A stretch of 64,000 nucleotides of DNA from Falsiroseomonas ponticola (GTDB lineage Bacteria; Pseudomonadota; Alphaproteobacteria; Acetobacterales; Acetobacteraceae): the NCBI RefSeq assembly GCF_016805305.1, contig NZ_JAERQN010000001.1, positions 930,001 through 994,000 of the forward strand. Direction: 5' to 3'. Both the position numbers and the translations under genes were made by a program. Positions 7,465 through 17,696 of the stretch are shown piece by piece. Position 1 is the first letter of the stretch. Every line of letters begins with the position of its first letter. The notes below the pieces were generated by a model, which made no database searches, was not told the DNA's origin, and saw only the letters and a list, made by a program, of their open reading frames with translations.

Positions 7465-8544
7465 GTGACCCCCTATGATGTGCCGGCCGCGCCGGACCCC
7501 CTTCTGCCCGCCCGTCCCGGCGCGGCCGAGGCGCTGCTGGCGCAATGGGTCGAGCTCGGCGAGATCGAGCGGCGCGCCTTCATCGCGATGACGGAGGAGG
7601 TGAACGCCTCCGCCCGCCTGATCGAGGACAGCACCGTCGCCCTCAGCGCGAAGTTCCGCCACCTGGCGGAAGCCGCGGAGGCGCAGACCGCGCGGGTGGA
7701 GCGCGTGGCCGCGATCGCGCGGATGATCGAGGTGGAGGGCCGCCCGATGCCGCTGGCGGAGGCCACCGCCTTCGTCGAGGCGATGCTGGGCCGTGCCGTG
7801 ACCGGCCTGCTGGATGCGGCGGCGCAGGCGGCCCGCATGATGAAGGCGCTGGATGAGGTGAAGCAGGAAGTGCGCGGCGTGGAAGCCTGCGTCACGCGCA
7901 TCGAGGCGATCAACCGCCAGGCTCAGTTCGTCGCCATCAACGCGACCATCGAGGCGCATCGCGCGGAAGGCGCCGGCGGCACCTTCAAGGTCATCGCGCA
8001 TGAGCTGAAGGAGCTGGCGAAGGAAACCAACGCCACCTCCCGCCTCGTGCATGAACGCATCACCGCCGCGGGCCGCGGCGTCAGCGCCGCGCAGGCGGAT
8101 CTCGCCCGCATCGCGGGCGGCGACAACGCCGATATCGGCAAGGGCCAGGCGCGGCTCGCCGCCGTGATGGCGGGGATGGTGGACCAGAACAGGGCGCTGT
8201 CGGAAACCCTGGCGGAGGCGCGCGACGCCGCCGCCGGCATCGATGCCATCGTCGATGGGCTGGTCACGGGCGCGCAGTTCCAGGACCGCACCAACCAGCA
8301 TCTGACCCATGTGATGGAGGCGATGGGCGTGATCGGAGACGCCGCCGGCGCCCTGCAGGCGGAGACGACGCGCGCCTGGCCGGCGCTGGTGCCGACGCTC
8401 CGCGCCGACGGCCCGCTGCTGCGCCGCATGCTGGACCAGCAATCGCTCAGCAGCGTGCGCGCGCGCTTCCTCCATCGCCTGCTCGATGACGGCGCGCCCG
8501 TGCCGGAGGAGCCGGACGGCGCGGGCGATATCGAGCTGTTCTGA
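7465..8544 (+). CDS. Soluble MCP-like helical protein with a CheZ-like FQDxxxQ motif
   Basis: A 359-residue protein without signal peptide or membrane helix, first gene of the chemotaxis cluster. The middle (about residues 149-172, INRQAQFVAINATIEAHRAEG) resembles the chemoreceptor hairpin tip that contacts CheA and CheW, though the canonical [18 protein letters not shown] is degenerate. Long helices flank it. Near the C-terminus F272-Q-D274-R-T-N-Q278 matches the FQD-x-T-x-Q active-site motif of the CheY-P phosphatase CheZ, where Asp and Gln do the chemistry. No separate cheZ is seen in the cluster, so CheY-P phosphatase activity is a reasonable inference. GTG at 7465 is the only plausible start; the nearby ATG 7458 is out of frame. 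Confidence 0.75.
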   Translation: MTPYDVPAAPDPLLPARPGAAEALLAQWVELGEIERRAFIAMTEEVNASARLIEDSTVALSAKFRHLAEAAEAQTARVERVAAIARMIEVEGRPMPLAEATAFVEAMLGRAVTGLLDAAAQAARMMKALDEVKQEVRGVEACVTRIEAINRQAQFVAINATIEAHRAEGAGGTFKVIAHELKELAKETNATSRLVHERITAAGRGVSAAQADLARIAGGDNADIGKGQARLAAVMAGMVDQNRALSETLAEARDAAAGIDAIVDGLVTGAQFQDRTNQHLTHVMEAMGVIGDAAGALQAETTRAWPALVPTLRADGPLLRRMLDQQSLSSVRARFLHRLLDDGAPVPEEPDGAGDIELF

Positions 8545-8593
8545 CGGATCGGTCGAGGGAATGCGCCGGCGCTGTGCCGGCGGGATGAATGGG

Positions 8594-8896
8594 ATGATGG
8601 CTGTGACGACGATGATGGGTGAGGCCGGCGCGGTGCATCGCCTGCCCCCGGTGCTTGACCTGGCGGCGGCGGAGCCGCTGGCCGCCGCGCTGCGCGCGCG
8701 GCTGCCGGATGGGCCGATCTGCGTGGATGGACAGGATGTCGAGCGTGCCTCGACGCCCTGCATCCAGGTGCTGGCGGCGGCGGCGGCCACCGCGCGCGCG
8801 CGCGGCTTCGTCTTCCGGCTGGAGAATGCCTCGGCCGCGATGGCCGAAGCGATCGAGGATCTTGGACTGGGACAGGCCCTGGAAGGGGACAGGTGA
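8594..8896 (+). CDS. STAS-domain protein of the chemotaxis cluster
   Basis: A protein of about 100 residues fitting a single STAS fold: RLPPVLDLAAAEPLAAALRARLPDGPICVDGQDVERASTPCIQVLAAAAATARARGFVFRLENASAAMAEAIEDLGL. The segment around ERASTPC corresponds to the loop where anti-sigma-factor antagonists carry a phosphorylatable Ser; Ser and Thr are both present here. STAS proteins occupy this position next to cheY/cheA in several alphaproteobacteria, but their role is unclear. Several in-frame ATGs occur (8585, 8594, 8597, 8612); I chose 8594 because GCGGG lies about nine bases upstream. The stop is one base before the cheY ATG. Confidence 0.75.
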   Translation: MMAVTTMMGEAGAVHRLPPVLDLAAAEPLAAALRARLPDGPICVDGQDVERASTPCIQVLAAAAATARARGFVFRLENASAAMAEAIEDLGLGQALEGDR

Positions 8897-8897
8897 C

Positions 8898-9263
8898 ATG
8901 GCGAAGCGTGTGATGACCGTGGATGATTCGCGGACGATGCGGGAGATGGTCTCCTTCACCCTCCGCAAGGCGGGGTTCGAGGTGAGCGAGGCGGAGGATG
9001 GCCAGAAGGCCCTGTCCGCCCTGCAGGCGAAGCCGGTGGATGTGGTGATCACCGACCTCAACATGCCGGTGATGGACGGCGTGGCGCTGATCCGCGCCCT
9101 GCGGGCCGACCCGAAATGCCGGTCGCTGCCGATCCTGATGCTGACGACGGAATCCGATTCCGGGAAGAAGATGGAAGGCAAGAACGCCGGCGCCACCGGA
9201 TGGCTGGTGAAGCCCTTCGATCCCGACAAGCTCGTCGATGTCGTCAAGCGGGTCGCGGGCTGA
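8898..9263 (+). CDS. cheY: Chemotaxis response regulator CheY
   Basis: A single-domain receiver of 121 residues that carries the phosphoryl signal from CheA to FliM. The acidic pair is D9-D10 (MTVDDSRTMR), the phospho-acceptor is D53 (VITDLNMPVMDG), the switch Thr is in MLTTESD, and the conserved Lys is in GWLVKPFDPDKL. No output domain is present. The gene lies between the STAS gene and cheA, two and four bases from each, so all three are probably co-translated. Length and motifs are fully canonical. Confidence 0.97.
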   Translation: MAKRVMTVDDSRTMREMVSFTLRKAGFEVSEAEDGQKALSALQAKPVDVVITDLNMPVMDGVALIRALRADPKCRSLPILMLTTESDSGKKMEGKNAGATGWLVKPFDPDKLVDVVKRVAG

Positions 9264-9266
9264 GCC

Positions 9267-11276
9267 ATGAGCTTCGACCACCTCCGCGCGACCTACTTCG
9301 AGGAAAGCGCCGAGCTTCTCGAAAGCGCCTATGCGCAGCTCTCGGCCCTGGCCGAGGATCGCGCGGATGGTGACACGCTGCATGCGCTGTTCCGCGCGAT
9401 CCATTCCATCAAGGGCGGCGGCGGCGCCTTCGGCTTCACCCGCCTGGTCGGCCTGGCGCATGTCATGGAGACGCTGCTGGACCGCATGCGGGATGGCAGC
9501 CTGGCGGCCACGCCGGATCGCGTGGCGCTGCTGCTGAAGGCGACGGATGCGCTGGCGGATTTCCTCGGCGCGGAGCAGCGGGAGGACGCGATGCCCGCCG
9601 GTGCGGAGGATGCGCTGATCGCGGCGCTGGGCGCGATGGTGGAGGCGCCTGGCAACGGCGCGCCGCCACCGGCCATGGCGGAGGCCGCCGCGCCCGCCGC
9701 GAAGCCCGGCACCGGCTGGCGGATTCTCTTCCGCCCGCATGCCGCGCTGTTCAGGCACGCCAACGAACCGCTGCTGCTGATCCGCGCGCTGCGCGCGCTC
9801 GGCCCCCTCGCCGTCACGCCGCTGCTGGACCGCCTGCCGGGGCTGGAGGCGCTGGAGCCGGAGGATGCGGTCCTCGCCTGGACGCTCGACCTCGCCGCCC
9901 CCGTCCCGCGCGGGCAGGTGGAGGAGATCTTCGAATTCGTCGTCGATGACTGCGATCTCGCGATCGAACCGCTGGTCCCCGCCGTGGAGCAGCCCGTGCT
10001 GGCCGAGGCGCAGGCGCAGGCCGCGGCCCCGCCCGCCGGGGCCCGGGCGGAGCAGCCGGCCGCCGTGCAATCGGTGCGCGTGGACGTCGCGAAGGTGGAC
10101 CGCCTGGTCAACCTGGTGGGGGAGCTGGTGATCAACCAGGCCATGCTCCTCCAGCTCGGCAGCGCCGTGCCGCCGGAGGTCTGCCCCGGCCTGGTCGCGG
10201 GGCTGGAGACGCTGTCGCAGCACCTGCGCGAATTGCAGGAAGGCGTCATGGCCATCCGCACCCAGCCCGTGAAATCCGTCTTCTCCCGCATGCCGCGGCT
10301 GGTGCGGGAACTCTCGGCCCAGCTCGGCAAGGAAGTGCGCCTGGTCGTGACCGGGGAGGCGACGGAGATCGACAAGACCGTCGTCGAGCAGCTGGCCGAT
10401 CCCCTCACGCATCTGCTGCGCAACGCGCTCGACCACGGGCTGGAAGCGCCGGACCAGCGCGAGGCCGCGGGCAAGCCGCGCCAGGGCACCGTGCATCTCT
10501 CCGCCGAGCAGCGCGGCGGCCGCATCCTGATCGAGCTGAGCGACGATGGCCGCGGCATCGACCGCGCGCGCGTCCTGGCCCGGGCACGGGAACGCGGCAT
10601 CGTCGCCTCCGATGCCGTGCTGACGGATGCGGAGATCGACGAGCTGATCTTCATGCCGGGCTTCTCCACCGCGGCCGTCGTCTCCGCCGTCTCCGGCCGC
10701 GGTGTCGGCATGGATGTCGTGCGGCGGAACATCCAGTCCCTCGGCGGCCGCATCACAGTGGAATCGCGCCTGGGCGAGGGGTCGCGCTTCGTCCTCTCCC
10801 TGCCGCTGACGCTGGCGGTGATGGATGGGCTCGTCGTCTCCGTCGGGCGGGAAGCCTATATCCTCCCGATCTCCGCCATCGTCGAAAGCCTCCGCCCGCG
10901 GCCGCAGGACATCCATGATGTCGTCGGCCGCGGCCAGGTCCTTTCCATCCGCGGCGCCTACATCCCGCTGCTGGCGCTGCACCGCGTCTTCGGCGTGGCC
11001 GATGCGGTCACCGACCCGTCGCGCGGCATCGTCGTGATCGCGGAGACGGACCATGCCGGCCGCATCGGGCTGCTGGTCGATGACCTCGTCGGCCAGCACC
11101 AGGTCGTGGTGAAGAGCATGGAGGAGAATTACGGCCCCATCCCCGGCATCGGCGGCGCCACGATCCTCGGCAATGGCCGCGTCGCGCTGATCCTGGATGT
11201 CGCGGGGCTGGCGGAGCCGGCGGAGCGCACGCGCGCCGCGCGCCCATCCGCGATGCCTGCCGCCGCGCTGCACTGA
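9267..11276 (+). CDS. cheA: Chemotaxis sensor histidine kinase CheA
   Basis: A 669-residue CheA. Domains in order: HPt/P1 with the phospho-His H46 in AIHSIKGG; a P2-like CheY-docking region at about 150-235 ([13 protein letters not shown]...); an Ala-rich linker; P3 dimerization helices from [23 protein letters not shown]; the P4 ATPase with N box [15 protein letters not shown]1 DDGRGID and G2 [11 protein letters not shown]; and a P5 CheW-like regulatory domain from about residue 515. It phosphorylates the neighbouring CheY and CheB. The C-terminal tail after [20 protein letters not shown] is short. It starts four bases after the cheY stop. Confidence 0.97.
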   Translation: MSFDHLRATYFEESAELLESAYAQLSALAEDRADGDTLHALFRAIHSIKGGGGAFGFTRLVGLAHVMETLLDRMRDGSLAATPDRVALLLKATDALADFLGAEQREDAMPAGAEDALIAALGAMVEAPGNGAPPPAMAEAAAPAAKPGTGWRILFRPHAALFRHANEPLLLIRALRALGPLAVTPLLDRLPGLEALEPEDAVLAWTLDLAAPVPRGQVEEIFEFVVDDCDLAIEPLVPAVEQPVLAEAQAQAAAPPAGARAEQPAAVQSVRVDVAKVDRLVNLVGELVINQAMLLQLGSAVPPEVCPGLVAGLETLSQHLRELQEGVMAIRTQPVKSVFSRMPRLVRELSAQLGKEVRLVVTGEATEIDKTVVEQLADPLTHLLRNALDHGLEAPDQREAAGKPRQGTVHLSAEQRGGRILIELSDDGRGIDRARVLARARERGIVASDAVLTDAEIDELIFMPGFSTAAVVSAVSGRGVGMDVVRRNIQSLGGRITVESRLGEGSRFVLSLPLTLAVMDGLVVSVGREAYILPISAIVESLRPRPQDIHDVVGRGQVLSIRGAYIPLLALHRVFGVADAVTDPSRGIVVIAETDHAGRIGLLVDDLVGQHQVVVKSMEENYGPIPGIGGATILGNGRVALILDVAGLAEPAERTRAARPSAMPAAALH

Positions 11277-11401
11277 ATGCGCGGAGGCCGCGCGCCGGCG
11301 AACGGGCCGCAGGGCCCGCATCGTCCTGTCCACCCCACTGCCTGCCCTGCCGGACGCCGCAAAGGCGCCGGCCCAACAGAAGACCAATGAGGAAGAAAAC
11401 C

Positions 11402-14400
11402 ATGTTCATGGGACGAGCGGCGAGGGCCCTGCTGCCCGCCGGCTTCACCGATCGCCGATCCGGCCGCGACCGGCGCGCCACGATGCGCAGCCTGCTGGCC
11501 GCCCAGGCGGCCTTCCAGCGGACGCAGCCGATGCTGACCCTGGCGGCGGATGGCGAGGTGCTGGAAGCCAATGACCGCTTCGCCGCGCTGCTCGGCCTGG
11601 CGCCGGAGGCGCTGGTCGGCCGCGCCCATGCCGCGCTGCTGACGCGCGCGGAGCGTGACGGCGCCGACCATCGCCGCTTCCGCGATGCGCTGGGGCGCGG
11701 CGAAGACGCGGTGGCGCGGCTGTGGCACCTCGGCGGCAATGGCGGCGACGTGCTGCTGGAACTCTCGGCCGCGGTGATGGCGGCGGAGTCTGGCAGCCCG
11801 CCCTCCATCGCCATCCTCGCGCGGGATGTCACCGCGGTGGCGGCGGCGGAGGCCCGCGCCCTGGCGGATCGCGCCATGGTCACGGCCTGCGCCCTGCCGA
11901 CGATCCTGGTCGATGACGATTTCGCCGTGGTGGAGATGAACGATGCCGCCCGCGCCATGCTGCGGCAGCATGAGGCCGGCTTCCGCGCCCTGTGGCGGGA
12001 GACGGAGGCCACCCGGCTGCCGGGCACGCGGCTCGAGGGCCTACCGCGCGAACTGGCCGCCTGCCGCCGCGGCACGGAGCGTGCGGAGATCGATGTGGGG
12101 GAGGCGCGGTTCGGCGTCTCCGTCACCGCGCTGGACGGCGTCCCCCGCCGCCTGGTCGAGTGGCAGGAGGTGACGCAGGCCGCGGCGCTCCGCCGCCGGA
12201 TTGCCGCGCTGGACCGCACCATGGCGTCCATCGAATTCGGGCTGGATGGCCGGATCCTCCACGCCAACGCGAATTTCCTGGCGCTGCTCGGCTACACGCT
12301 GGAGGAGATCCGCGGCCAGCACCATTCGCTGTTCATCGAGGCCGCCGAACGCCAGGGCCCGGCCTACCGCGCCTTCTGGGAGAAGCTGGCCCGCGGCGAA
12401 TACGATGCCGGCCGCTATCGCCGCATCGCCAAGGGCGGGCGGGAGGTCTGGATCCAGGCGAGCTACAACCCCGTGCTGGATTCGGATGGCAAGCCCCTCC
12501 GCATCGTCAAATACGCCGCCGACGTGACCGCGGCCTGCGAGCGTGAGGCGGATGCCGCCGGGCGCCTCACCGCCATCGACAAGGTCATGGCGGTCATCGA
12601 GTTCACGCTGGATGGCCGCGTCCTCGACGCCAACGCCAACTTCCTCTCGACCCTCGGCTACACGCTGGAGGAGATCCGCGGCCAGCACCATTCGCTGTTC
12701 GTCGATGCGGGCGAACGCCAGGGGCCGGCCTACCGTGCCTTCTGGGAGAAGCTGGCCCGCGGCGAATACGATGCCGGCCGCTATCGCCGCATCGCCAAGG
12801 GCGGGCGCGAGGTCTGGATCCAGGCGAGCTACAACCCCGTCCTCAACGCCAATGGCAAGCCCGTCAAGGTGGTGAAGTACGCCACGGACGTCACCGCCGC
12901 CGCGCTGCAGGAAGCCGATCTGCGCGGCCAGATCGCCGCCATCGACAAGGCGCAGGCGGTGATCGAGTTCAGCCTGGATGGCCGCGTGCTGACGGCGAAC
13001 GCGAACTTCCTGGCGACGCTCGGCTACACGCTGGACCAGGTGCGCGGCCAGCACCATTCGATGTTCGTCGATGCGGCGGAGCGCCAATCGCCCGCCTATC
13101 GCGCCTTCTGGGACAAGCTCGGCCGCGGCGAATACGATTCGGGCCGCTACCGGCGCCTCGGCCAGGGTGACCGCGAGATCTGGATCCAGGCCAGCTACAA
13201 CCCGATCCTCGACCTCAACGGCCGCCCCTTCAAGGTGGTGAAGTATGCCAGCGACGTGACGGCCGAAGTGATGGCCGCGCGCGCGCTGGCCGTCACGGTC
13301 GGCAAGGCGGAGGAAGTCGTCACCGCGGCCCTCGCCAATGATTTCGTCCCGCGCGTGCCGACCGAGGGCGTGGAAGGCGCCGTCGCGCGCCTCGCCGGCG
13401 GCATCAACCGCATGGTGGACGGGATGGCGGAGCAGTTCCGCTTCGGGGAGGCGCTTCGCCTGGCGGTGAGCGAGACGCAGGACGTCGTCGGCGCCGCCCA
13501 GGCCAATGATCTGACGCGCCGCGTGCCGCTGGATGGCAAGGCCGGGGAGATCGGCGCGCTGTGCGGCGGGGTCAACGGCCTGCTCGACACCATGACGGGC
13601 GTGATGACCGCCATCACCGAAAGCTGCGGCACCATCAACGTCGCCTCGCGCGAGATCGCGGTCGGCAATGCCGACCTCTCGCAGCGGACGGAGGAACAGG
13701 CCTCGAGCCTGGAGGAGACCTCCGCGAGCCTGGAGGAGCTGACCAGCACGGTGAAGCAGAACGCGGAAAGCGCGCTGCAGGCGAACAAGCTGGCGGCCTC
13801 GGCCAGCGAGATCGCGACGCGCGGCGGCATGGTGGTGACGGAGGTGGTGCGGACGATGGACGGCATCACCCAGTCCAGCCGGAAGATCAGCGACATCATC
13901 GGCGTGATCGACGAGATCGCCTTCCAGACCAACATCCTGGCGCTGAACGCGGCGGTGGAAGCCGCCCGCGCCGGGGACCAGGGCCGCGGCTTCGCGGTGG
14001 TGGCGGCGGAGGTGCGCAACCTGGCGCAGCGCAGCGCCAATGCGGCGAAGGAGATCAAGGCGCTGATCTCCGACAGCGTGCAGAAGGTGGATAGCGGGTC
14101 GAAGCTCGTCGCCTCCGCCGGCCAGACGATGGACGAGATCGTCACCTCGGTGAAGCGCGTGACGGACATCATGGCGGAGATCTCGGCCGCCTCGCAGGAA
14201 CAGTCGGCGGGGATCGAGCAGGTTAACGTCGCGGTCGTACAAATGGACAAGATCACGCAGCAGAACTCCGCGCTGGTCGAGGAAGCCGCCGCCGCCGCGA
14301 AATCCATGGAGCAGCAGACGGACGTGCTCATGCAGATGGTCTCCGCCTTCCGCCTCCATGAAGGCAAGGCCCCGCCGGCGACGGCGCAGGCGCCGCGCAC

Positions 14401-14473
14401 CGAACCCGCGCCCGTGGCGCGGCGCGCGACGCGCGCGCCGAGGAAGGACGACGGGGATTGGCGGTCCTTCTGA
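11402..14473 (+). CDS. Soluble multi-PAS methyl-accepting chemotaxis protein 1
   Basis: A cytoplasmic chemoreceptor of 1023 residues with no membrane helix. A short RRSGRDRR segment precedes a first PAS domain, a second divergent PAS-like segment, then three closely similar PAS copies (each with [24 protein letters not shown] or [10 protein letters not shown] and WIQASYNP). Two HAMP-like segments follow (about residues 640-690 and 700-745), then a canonical MCP signalling domain with the tip [27 protein letters not shown]. The tail ends in WRSF, a W-x-x-F tether for CheR/CheB. The ATG 11402 is chosen over 11387 because the paralogue at 15120 begins the same way and GAGGAAG precedes it. The PAS sensors suggest redox, oxygen or energy sensing (inference). 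Confidence 0.9.
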   Translation: MFMGRAARALLPAGFTDRRSGRDRRATMRSLLAAQAAFQRTQPMLTLAADGEVLEANDRFAALLGLAPEALVGRAHAALLTRAERDGADHRRFRDALGRGEDAVARLWHLGGNGGDVLLELSAAVMAAESGSPPSIAILARDVTAVAAAEARALADRAMVTACALPTILVDDDFAVVEMNDAARAMLRQHEAGFRALWRETEATRLPGTRLEGLPRELAACRRGTERAEIDVGEARFGVSVTALDGVPRRLVEWQEVTQAAALRRRIAALDRTMASIEFGLDGRILHANANFLALLGYTLEEIRGQHHSLFIEAAERQGPAYRAFWEKLARGEYDAGRYRRIAKGGREVWIQASYNPVLDSDGKPLRIVKYAADVTAACEREADAAGRLTAIDKVMAVIEFTLDGRVLDANANFLSTLGYTLEEIRGQHHSLFVDAGERQGPAYRAFWEKLARGEYDAGRYRRIAKGGREVWIQASYNPVLNANGKPVKVVKYATDVTAAALQEADLRGQIAAIDKAQAVIEFSLDGRVLTANANFLATLGYTLDQVRGQHHSMFVDAAERQSPAYRAFWDKLGRGEYDSGRYRRLGQGDREIWIQASYNPILDLNGRPFKVVKYASDVTAEVMAARALAVTVGKAEEVVTAALANDFVPRVPTEGVEGAVARLAGGINRMVDGMAEQFRFGEALRLAVSETQDVVGAAQANDLTRRVPLDGKAGEIGALCGGVNGLLDTMTGVMTAITESCGTINVASREIAVGNADLSQRTEEQASSLEETSASLEELTSTVKQNAESALQANKLAASASEIATRGGMVVTEVVRTMDGITQSSRKISDIIGVIDEIAFQTNILALNAAVEAARAGDQGRGFAVVAAEVRNLAQRSANAAKEIKALISDSVQKVDSGSKLVASAGQTMDEIVTSVKRVTDIMAEISAASQEQSAGIEQVNVAVVQMDKITQQNSALVEEAAAAAKSMEQQTDVLMQMVSAFRLHEGKAPPATAQAPRTEPAPVARRATRAPRKDDGDWRSF
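13697..14133 (+). repeat. 437-bp identical tract, copy 1 (in multi-PAS receptor 1)
   Basis: This stretch of the signalling domain of the first multi-PAS receptor is base-for-base identical to 16902-17338 in the second (offset 3205), by direct reading. The first mismatches are at 13696/16901 and 14134/17339. Sequence outside the tract diverges at many third positions, which is the pattern left by gene conversion. Confidence 0.85.
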
Positions 14474-14557
14474 TGGCAAGCGGGCGACAGGTTCGAGACG
14501 TGGTGACGGGTTCGGGTGCCGGGCGGTCCGGCACCAGCCCCATGCGGGAAGGCTGAG

Positions 14558-15097
14558 ATGCAGACGTCGATTCAGTCCCGGCCGGCCGGGATGGAAGCAC
14601 AGCCCCGCGGGGCGATCATGGCCGCCGGGGCGGGCGGTGCGGCGCAGTACATCACCTGCACGCTGGATGCGGCGGAATACGGGATCGACATCCTGTCGGT
14701 GCGGGAGATCAAGGGCTGGTCGGAAACCACGGCCCTGCCGCACGCGCCGGCCTGGGTGCGCGGCGTGATCAACCTGCGCGGCACGATCGTGCCGATCCTC
14801 GATCTCCGCGCGCGCTTCGGGCTCGGCCCCACGGCGGCGACGGCGATGCATGTGGTCGTCATCATCCAGACGGCGACGCGCATGGCCGGGCTGCTGGTGG
14901 ACAGCGTGTCCGACATCATCACCGTGGCGCCGGAGGATGTGCGCGCCGTGCCGGAGATCGGCACCGGCGTGCCGGAACGCCTGCTGGCCGGCCTGATCCC
15001 GCGCGAGGGCAGCATGGTCTCCCTCGTCTCTCTCGACAACCTCATCAACCTGCCGGACGCCGACCTGGCGCCGGGCCTCCCCGCAACCCTCTCCTGA
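14558..15097 (+). CDS. cheW: Chemotaxis coupling protein CheW
   Basis: CheW links receptors to CheA. The 179-residue protein has a leader of about 38 residues and then a CheW fold: [76 protein letters not shown] and [13 protein letters not shown]. All are classic CheW segments. The ATG 14558 follows GGGAAGG with normal spacing; ATG 14591 or 14618 would give a shorter leader. The gene lies between the two soluble receptor genes, so the two receptors, CheW and CheA probably form one signalling array in the cytoplasm. Confidence 0.95.
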   Translation: MQTSIQSRPAGMEAQPRGAIMAAGAGGAAQYITCTLDAAEYGIDILSVREIKGWSETTALPHAPAWVRGVINLRGTIVPILDLRARFGLGPTAATAMHVVVIIQTATRMAGLLVDSVSDIITVAPEDVRAVPEIGTGVPERLLAGLIPREGSMVSLVSLDNLINLPDADLAPGLPATLS

Positions 15098-15119
15098 CCT
15101 CGTCAGCGAAGGAGTCACC

Positions 15120-17693
15120 ATGTTCATGAGCCGGACGGTGCGGGCCCTGCTGCCCGCCAGCTTCACGGAGCGGCGCAGCGGAACCGACCGCCGCGCCTCG
15201 ATGCGCGACATGGCGGCCATGATGGCCGCCATCGACCGGACGCAGCCGATGATGCTGCTGGGCGCCGATGGCGTGGTGCAGGACGCGAATGCGCCGCTCG
15301 CCGCGCTGCTGGGCGTGCCGGTGGAAGCGCTGGTGGGCCGGCCGCATGCGGCGCTGCTGCTGGAGGCGGAGCGCGATGGCGGCGCCTATCGCCGCTTCCG
15401 CGATGCCATCGCGGCGGCGCAGCCCGCGCAGGCCCGGCTGCGCCACCAGGCCGCGGGCGGCCAGGCGGCGGTGCTGGACCTGGTCGCGCAGTCGCTGGCG
15501 GCGGAACCCGGCCAGCCGGCGCGCCTCGTCGTGCTGGCGCGCGACGTGACGGAGGAGGCGAAGAGCCAGCATGTGGGCCAGTCGCTGGAGAAGGTCTCCG
15601 CCGCCATCATGATGGTGGACCGCGACTTCATCGTCACCCATGTCAACCGCACCACGACCGAGCTGCTGAAGCGCTACGAGACGCAGTTCCGCAAGATCTG
15701 GCCGAACTTCGTGCCGGAACGCATCGTCGGCATGTGCATCGATACCTTCCACCGCGACCCCGGCCACCAACGCCGCATGCTGGCGGACCCGTCGCGCCTG
15801 CCGCACCGCACCGACATCACCGTGGGCGATGTGCGCTTCGCCCTCACGGTCAATGCCAGCCACGCGGCCGATGGCAGCTATGACGGCAACATCCTGGAAT
15901 GGCAGGAAGTGACGGCGCTGCGCACCCAGCAGGGGCAGCTCGCCGCCATCGACAAGGCGATGGCCGTCATCGAGTTCACGCTGGATGGCCGCGTCATCCA
16001 TGCGAATGAGAACTTCCTCTCCGTCCTCGGCTATGCGCTGGAGGAGGTGCGCGGCCAGCACCACGCGATGTTCGTCGATGCCGCCTATCGCCAGAGCCCG
16101 GAATACAAGGCGTTCTGGGACAAGCTCGGCCGCGGGGAGTATGAGTCCGCGCAGTACCGGCGCATCGCCAAGGGCGGGCGGGAGGTCTGGATCCAGGCCA
16201 GCTACAACCCGATCCTCGACGCCAACGGCAAGCCCTTCAAGGTGGTGAAATACGCCACCGACATCACGGCGGCGAAGCTGCAGGATGCGGATTACCGCGG
16301 CCAGATCGCGGCGATCGACAAGGTGATGGCGGTGATCGAATTCGGCCTGGATGGCCGCATCCAGACCGCGAACCCGAACTTCCTGCAGACGCTGGGCTAC
16401 ACGCTGGATGAAGTCCGCGGCCAGCACCATTCCATGTTCGTCGAGGCCGCCTACCGCCAGGGCCCCGAATACCGCCTGTTCTGGGACAAGCTCGCGCGTG
16501 GCGAGAATGATGCCGGCCAGTACCGGCGGCTCGGCAAGGGGGGGCGTGAGGTCTGGATCCAGGCCAGCTACAACCCGATCCTCGACATGAACGGCAAGCC
16601 CTTCAAGGTCGTGAAATACGCCACCGACATCACCGCCCAGGTACAGGCGTCTGAAGCGCTGAAGCAGGCCGTGGCGCAGACCCAGGCGGTGGTGGGCGCG
16701 GCGCAGGCGAATGACCTCAGCCGCCGCGTGCCGCTGGATGGCAAGGTGGGGGAGATCGGGGCGCTCTGCGCCGGCATCAACGGGCTGCTCGACACCATGT
16801 CGGGCGTCGTCGCCGGCATCACCGAAAGCTGCGCCACCATCGCCACCGCCTCCCGCGAGATCGCGATGGGCAACACCGACCTCTCGCAGCGGACGGAGGA
16901 GCAGGCCTCGAGCCTGGAGGAGACCTCCGCGAGCCTGGAGGAGCTGACCAGCACGGTGAAGCAGAACGCGGAAAGCGCGCTGCAGGCGAACAAGCTGGCG
17001 GCCTCGGCCAGCGAGATCGCGACGCGCGGCGGCATGGTGGTGACGGAGGTGGTGCGGACGATGGACGGCATCACCCAGTCCAGCCGGAAGATCAGCGACA
17101 TCATCGGCGTGATCGACGAGATCGCCTTCCAGACCAACATCCTGGCGCTGAACGCGGCGGTGGAAGCCGCCCGCGCCGGGGACCAGGGCCGCGGCTTCGC
17201 GGTGGTGGCGGCGGAGGTGCGCAACCTGGCGCAGCGCAGCGCCAATGCGGCGAAGGAGATCAAGGCGCTGATCTCCGACAGCGTGCAGAAGGTGGATAGC
17301 GGGTCGAAGCTCGTCGCCTCCGCCGGCCAGACGATGGATGAGATCGTGGGCTCCGTGAAGCGCGTGACGGACATCATGGCGGAGATCTCGGCCGCGTCGC
17401 AGGAACAGTCGGCGGGAATCGAGCAGGTCAACGTCGCCGTCGCGCAGATGGACAAGATCACGCAGCAGAACTCGGCCCTGGTCGAGGAAGCGGCCGCCGC
17501 CGCCAAGTCGATGGAGGAGCAGACGGAAGCCCTCTCCGGCATGGTCTCCGCCTTCGTGCTGAATGCGGAGGAAGCGCCGCCCGCCCCCAAGGGCCGCGCC
17601 GCGCCGCGCAGCGCGCCCCGGCCCGCCGCCCGGCCCGCCAAGGCCGCGCCGGCCAAGGCCGCGGCGGCGGATGACGAGTGGAAGGAGTTCTGA
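15120..17693 (+). CDS. Soluble multi-PAS methyl-accepting chemotaxis protein 2
   Basis: A cytoplasmic chemoreceptor of 857 residues, paralogous to the receptor at 11402. It has the same N-terminus ([20 protein letters not shown]), a first PAS, a second PAS-like segment ([20 protein letters not shown]), then two instead of three copies of the RGQHH-type PAS, one HAMP-like segment ([23 protein letters not shown]) and the MCP signalling domain with [27 protein letters not shown]. An Ala/Pro/Lys-rich linker leads to a terminal WKEF, fitting the W-x-x-F CheR/CheB tether. AAGGAGT lies seven bases before the ATG. The stop is three bases before cheR, the methyltransferase expected to act on it. Confidence 0.92.
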   Translation: MFMSRTVRALLPASFTERRSGTDRRASMRDMAAMMAAIDRTQPMMLLGADGVVQDANAPLAALLGVPVEALVGRPHAALLLEAERDGGAYRRFRDAIAAAQPAQARLRHQAAGGQAAVLDLVAQSLAAEPGQPARLVVLARDVTEEAKSQHVGQSLEKVSAAIMMVDRDFIVTHVNRTTTELLKRYETQFRKIWPNFVPERIVGMCIDTFHRDPGHQRRMLADPSRLPHRTDITVGDVRFALTVNASHAADGSYDGNILEWQEVTALRTQQGQLAAIDKAMAVIEFTLDGRVIHANENFLSVLGYALEEVRGQHHAMFVDAAYRQSPEYKAFWDKLGRGEYESAQYRRIAKGGREVWIQASYNPILDANGKPFKVVKYATDITAAKLQDADYRGQIAAIDKVMAVIEFGLDGRIQTANPNFLQTLGYTLDEVRGQHHSMFVEAAYRQGPEYRLFWDKLARGENDAGQYRRLGKGGREVWIQASYNPILDMNGKPFKVVKYATDITAQVQASEALKQAVAQTQAVVGAAQANDLSRRVPLDGKVGEIGALCAGINGLLDTMSGVVAGITESCATIATASREIAMGNTDLSQRTEEQASSLEETSASLEELTSTVKQNAESALQANKLAASASEIATRGGMVVTEVVRTMDGITQSSRKISDIIGVIDEIAFQTNILALNAAVEAARAGDQGRGFAVVAAEVRNLAQRSANAAKEIKALISDSVQKVDSGSKLVASAGQTMDEIVGSVKRVTDIMAEISAASQEQSAGIEQVNVAVAQMDKITQQNSALVEEAAAAAKSMEEQTEALSGMVSAFVLNAEEAPPAPKGRAAPRSAPRPAARPAKAAPAKAAAADDEWKEF
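16902..17338 (+). repeat. 437-bp identical tract, copy 2 (in multi-PAS receptor 2)
   Basis: Second copy of the mismatch-free tract at 13697-14133. It covers the methylation helices, hairpin tip and most of the descending helix of the MCP signalling domain. Flanking coding sequence on both sides differs between the two genes, so the identity is confined to this block. Confidence 0.85.
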
Positions 17694-17696
17694 TCC

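Noticed and set aside
7923..11387. A long open frame of over 1100 codons on the minus strand opposite the MCP-like gene, cheY and cheA
   Set aside because: It is rich in Arg, Ala, Gly, His and Asp without recognisable folds, and lies antisense to well-defined genes. High GC content leaves such frames open by chance.
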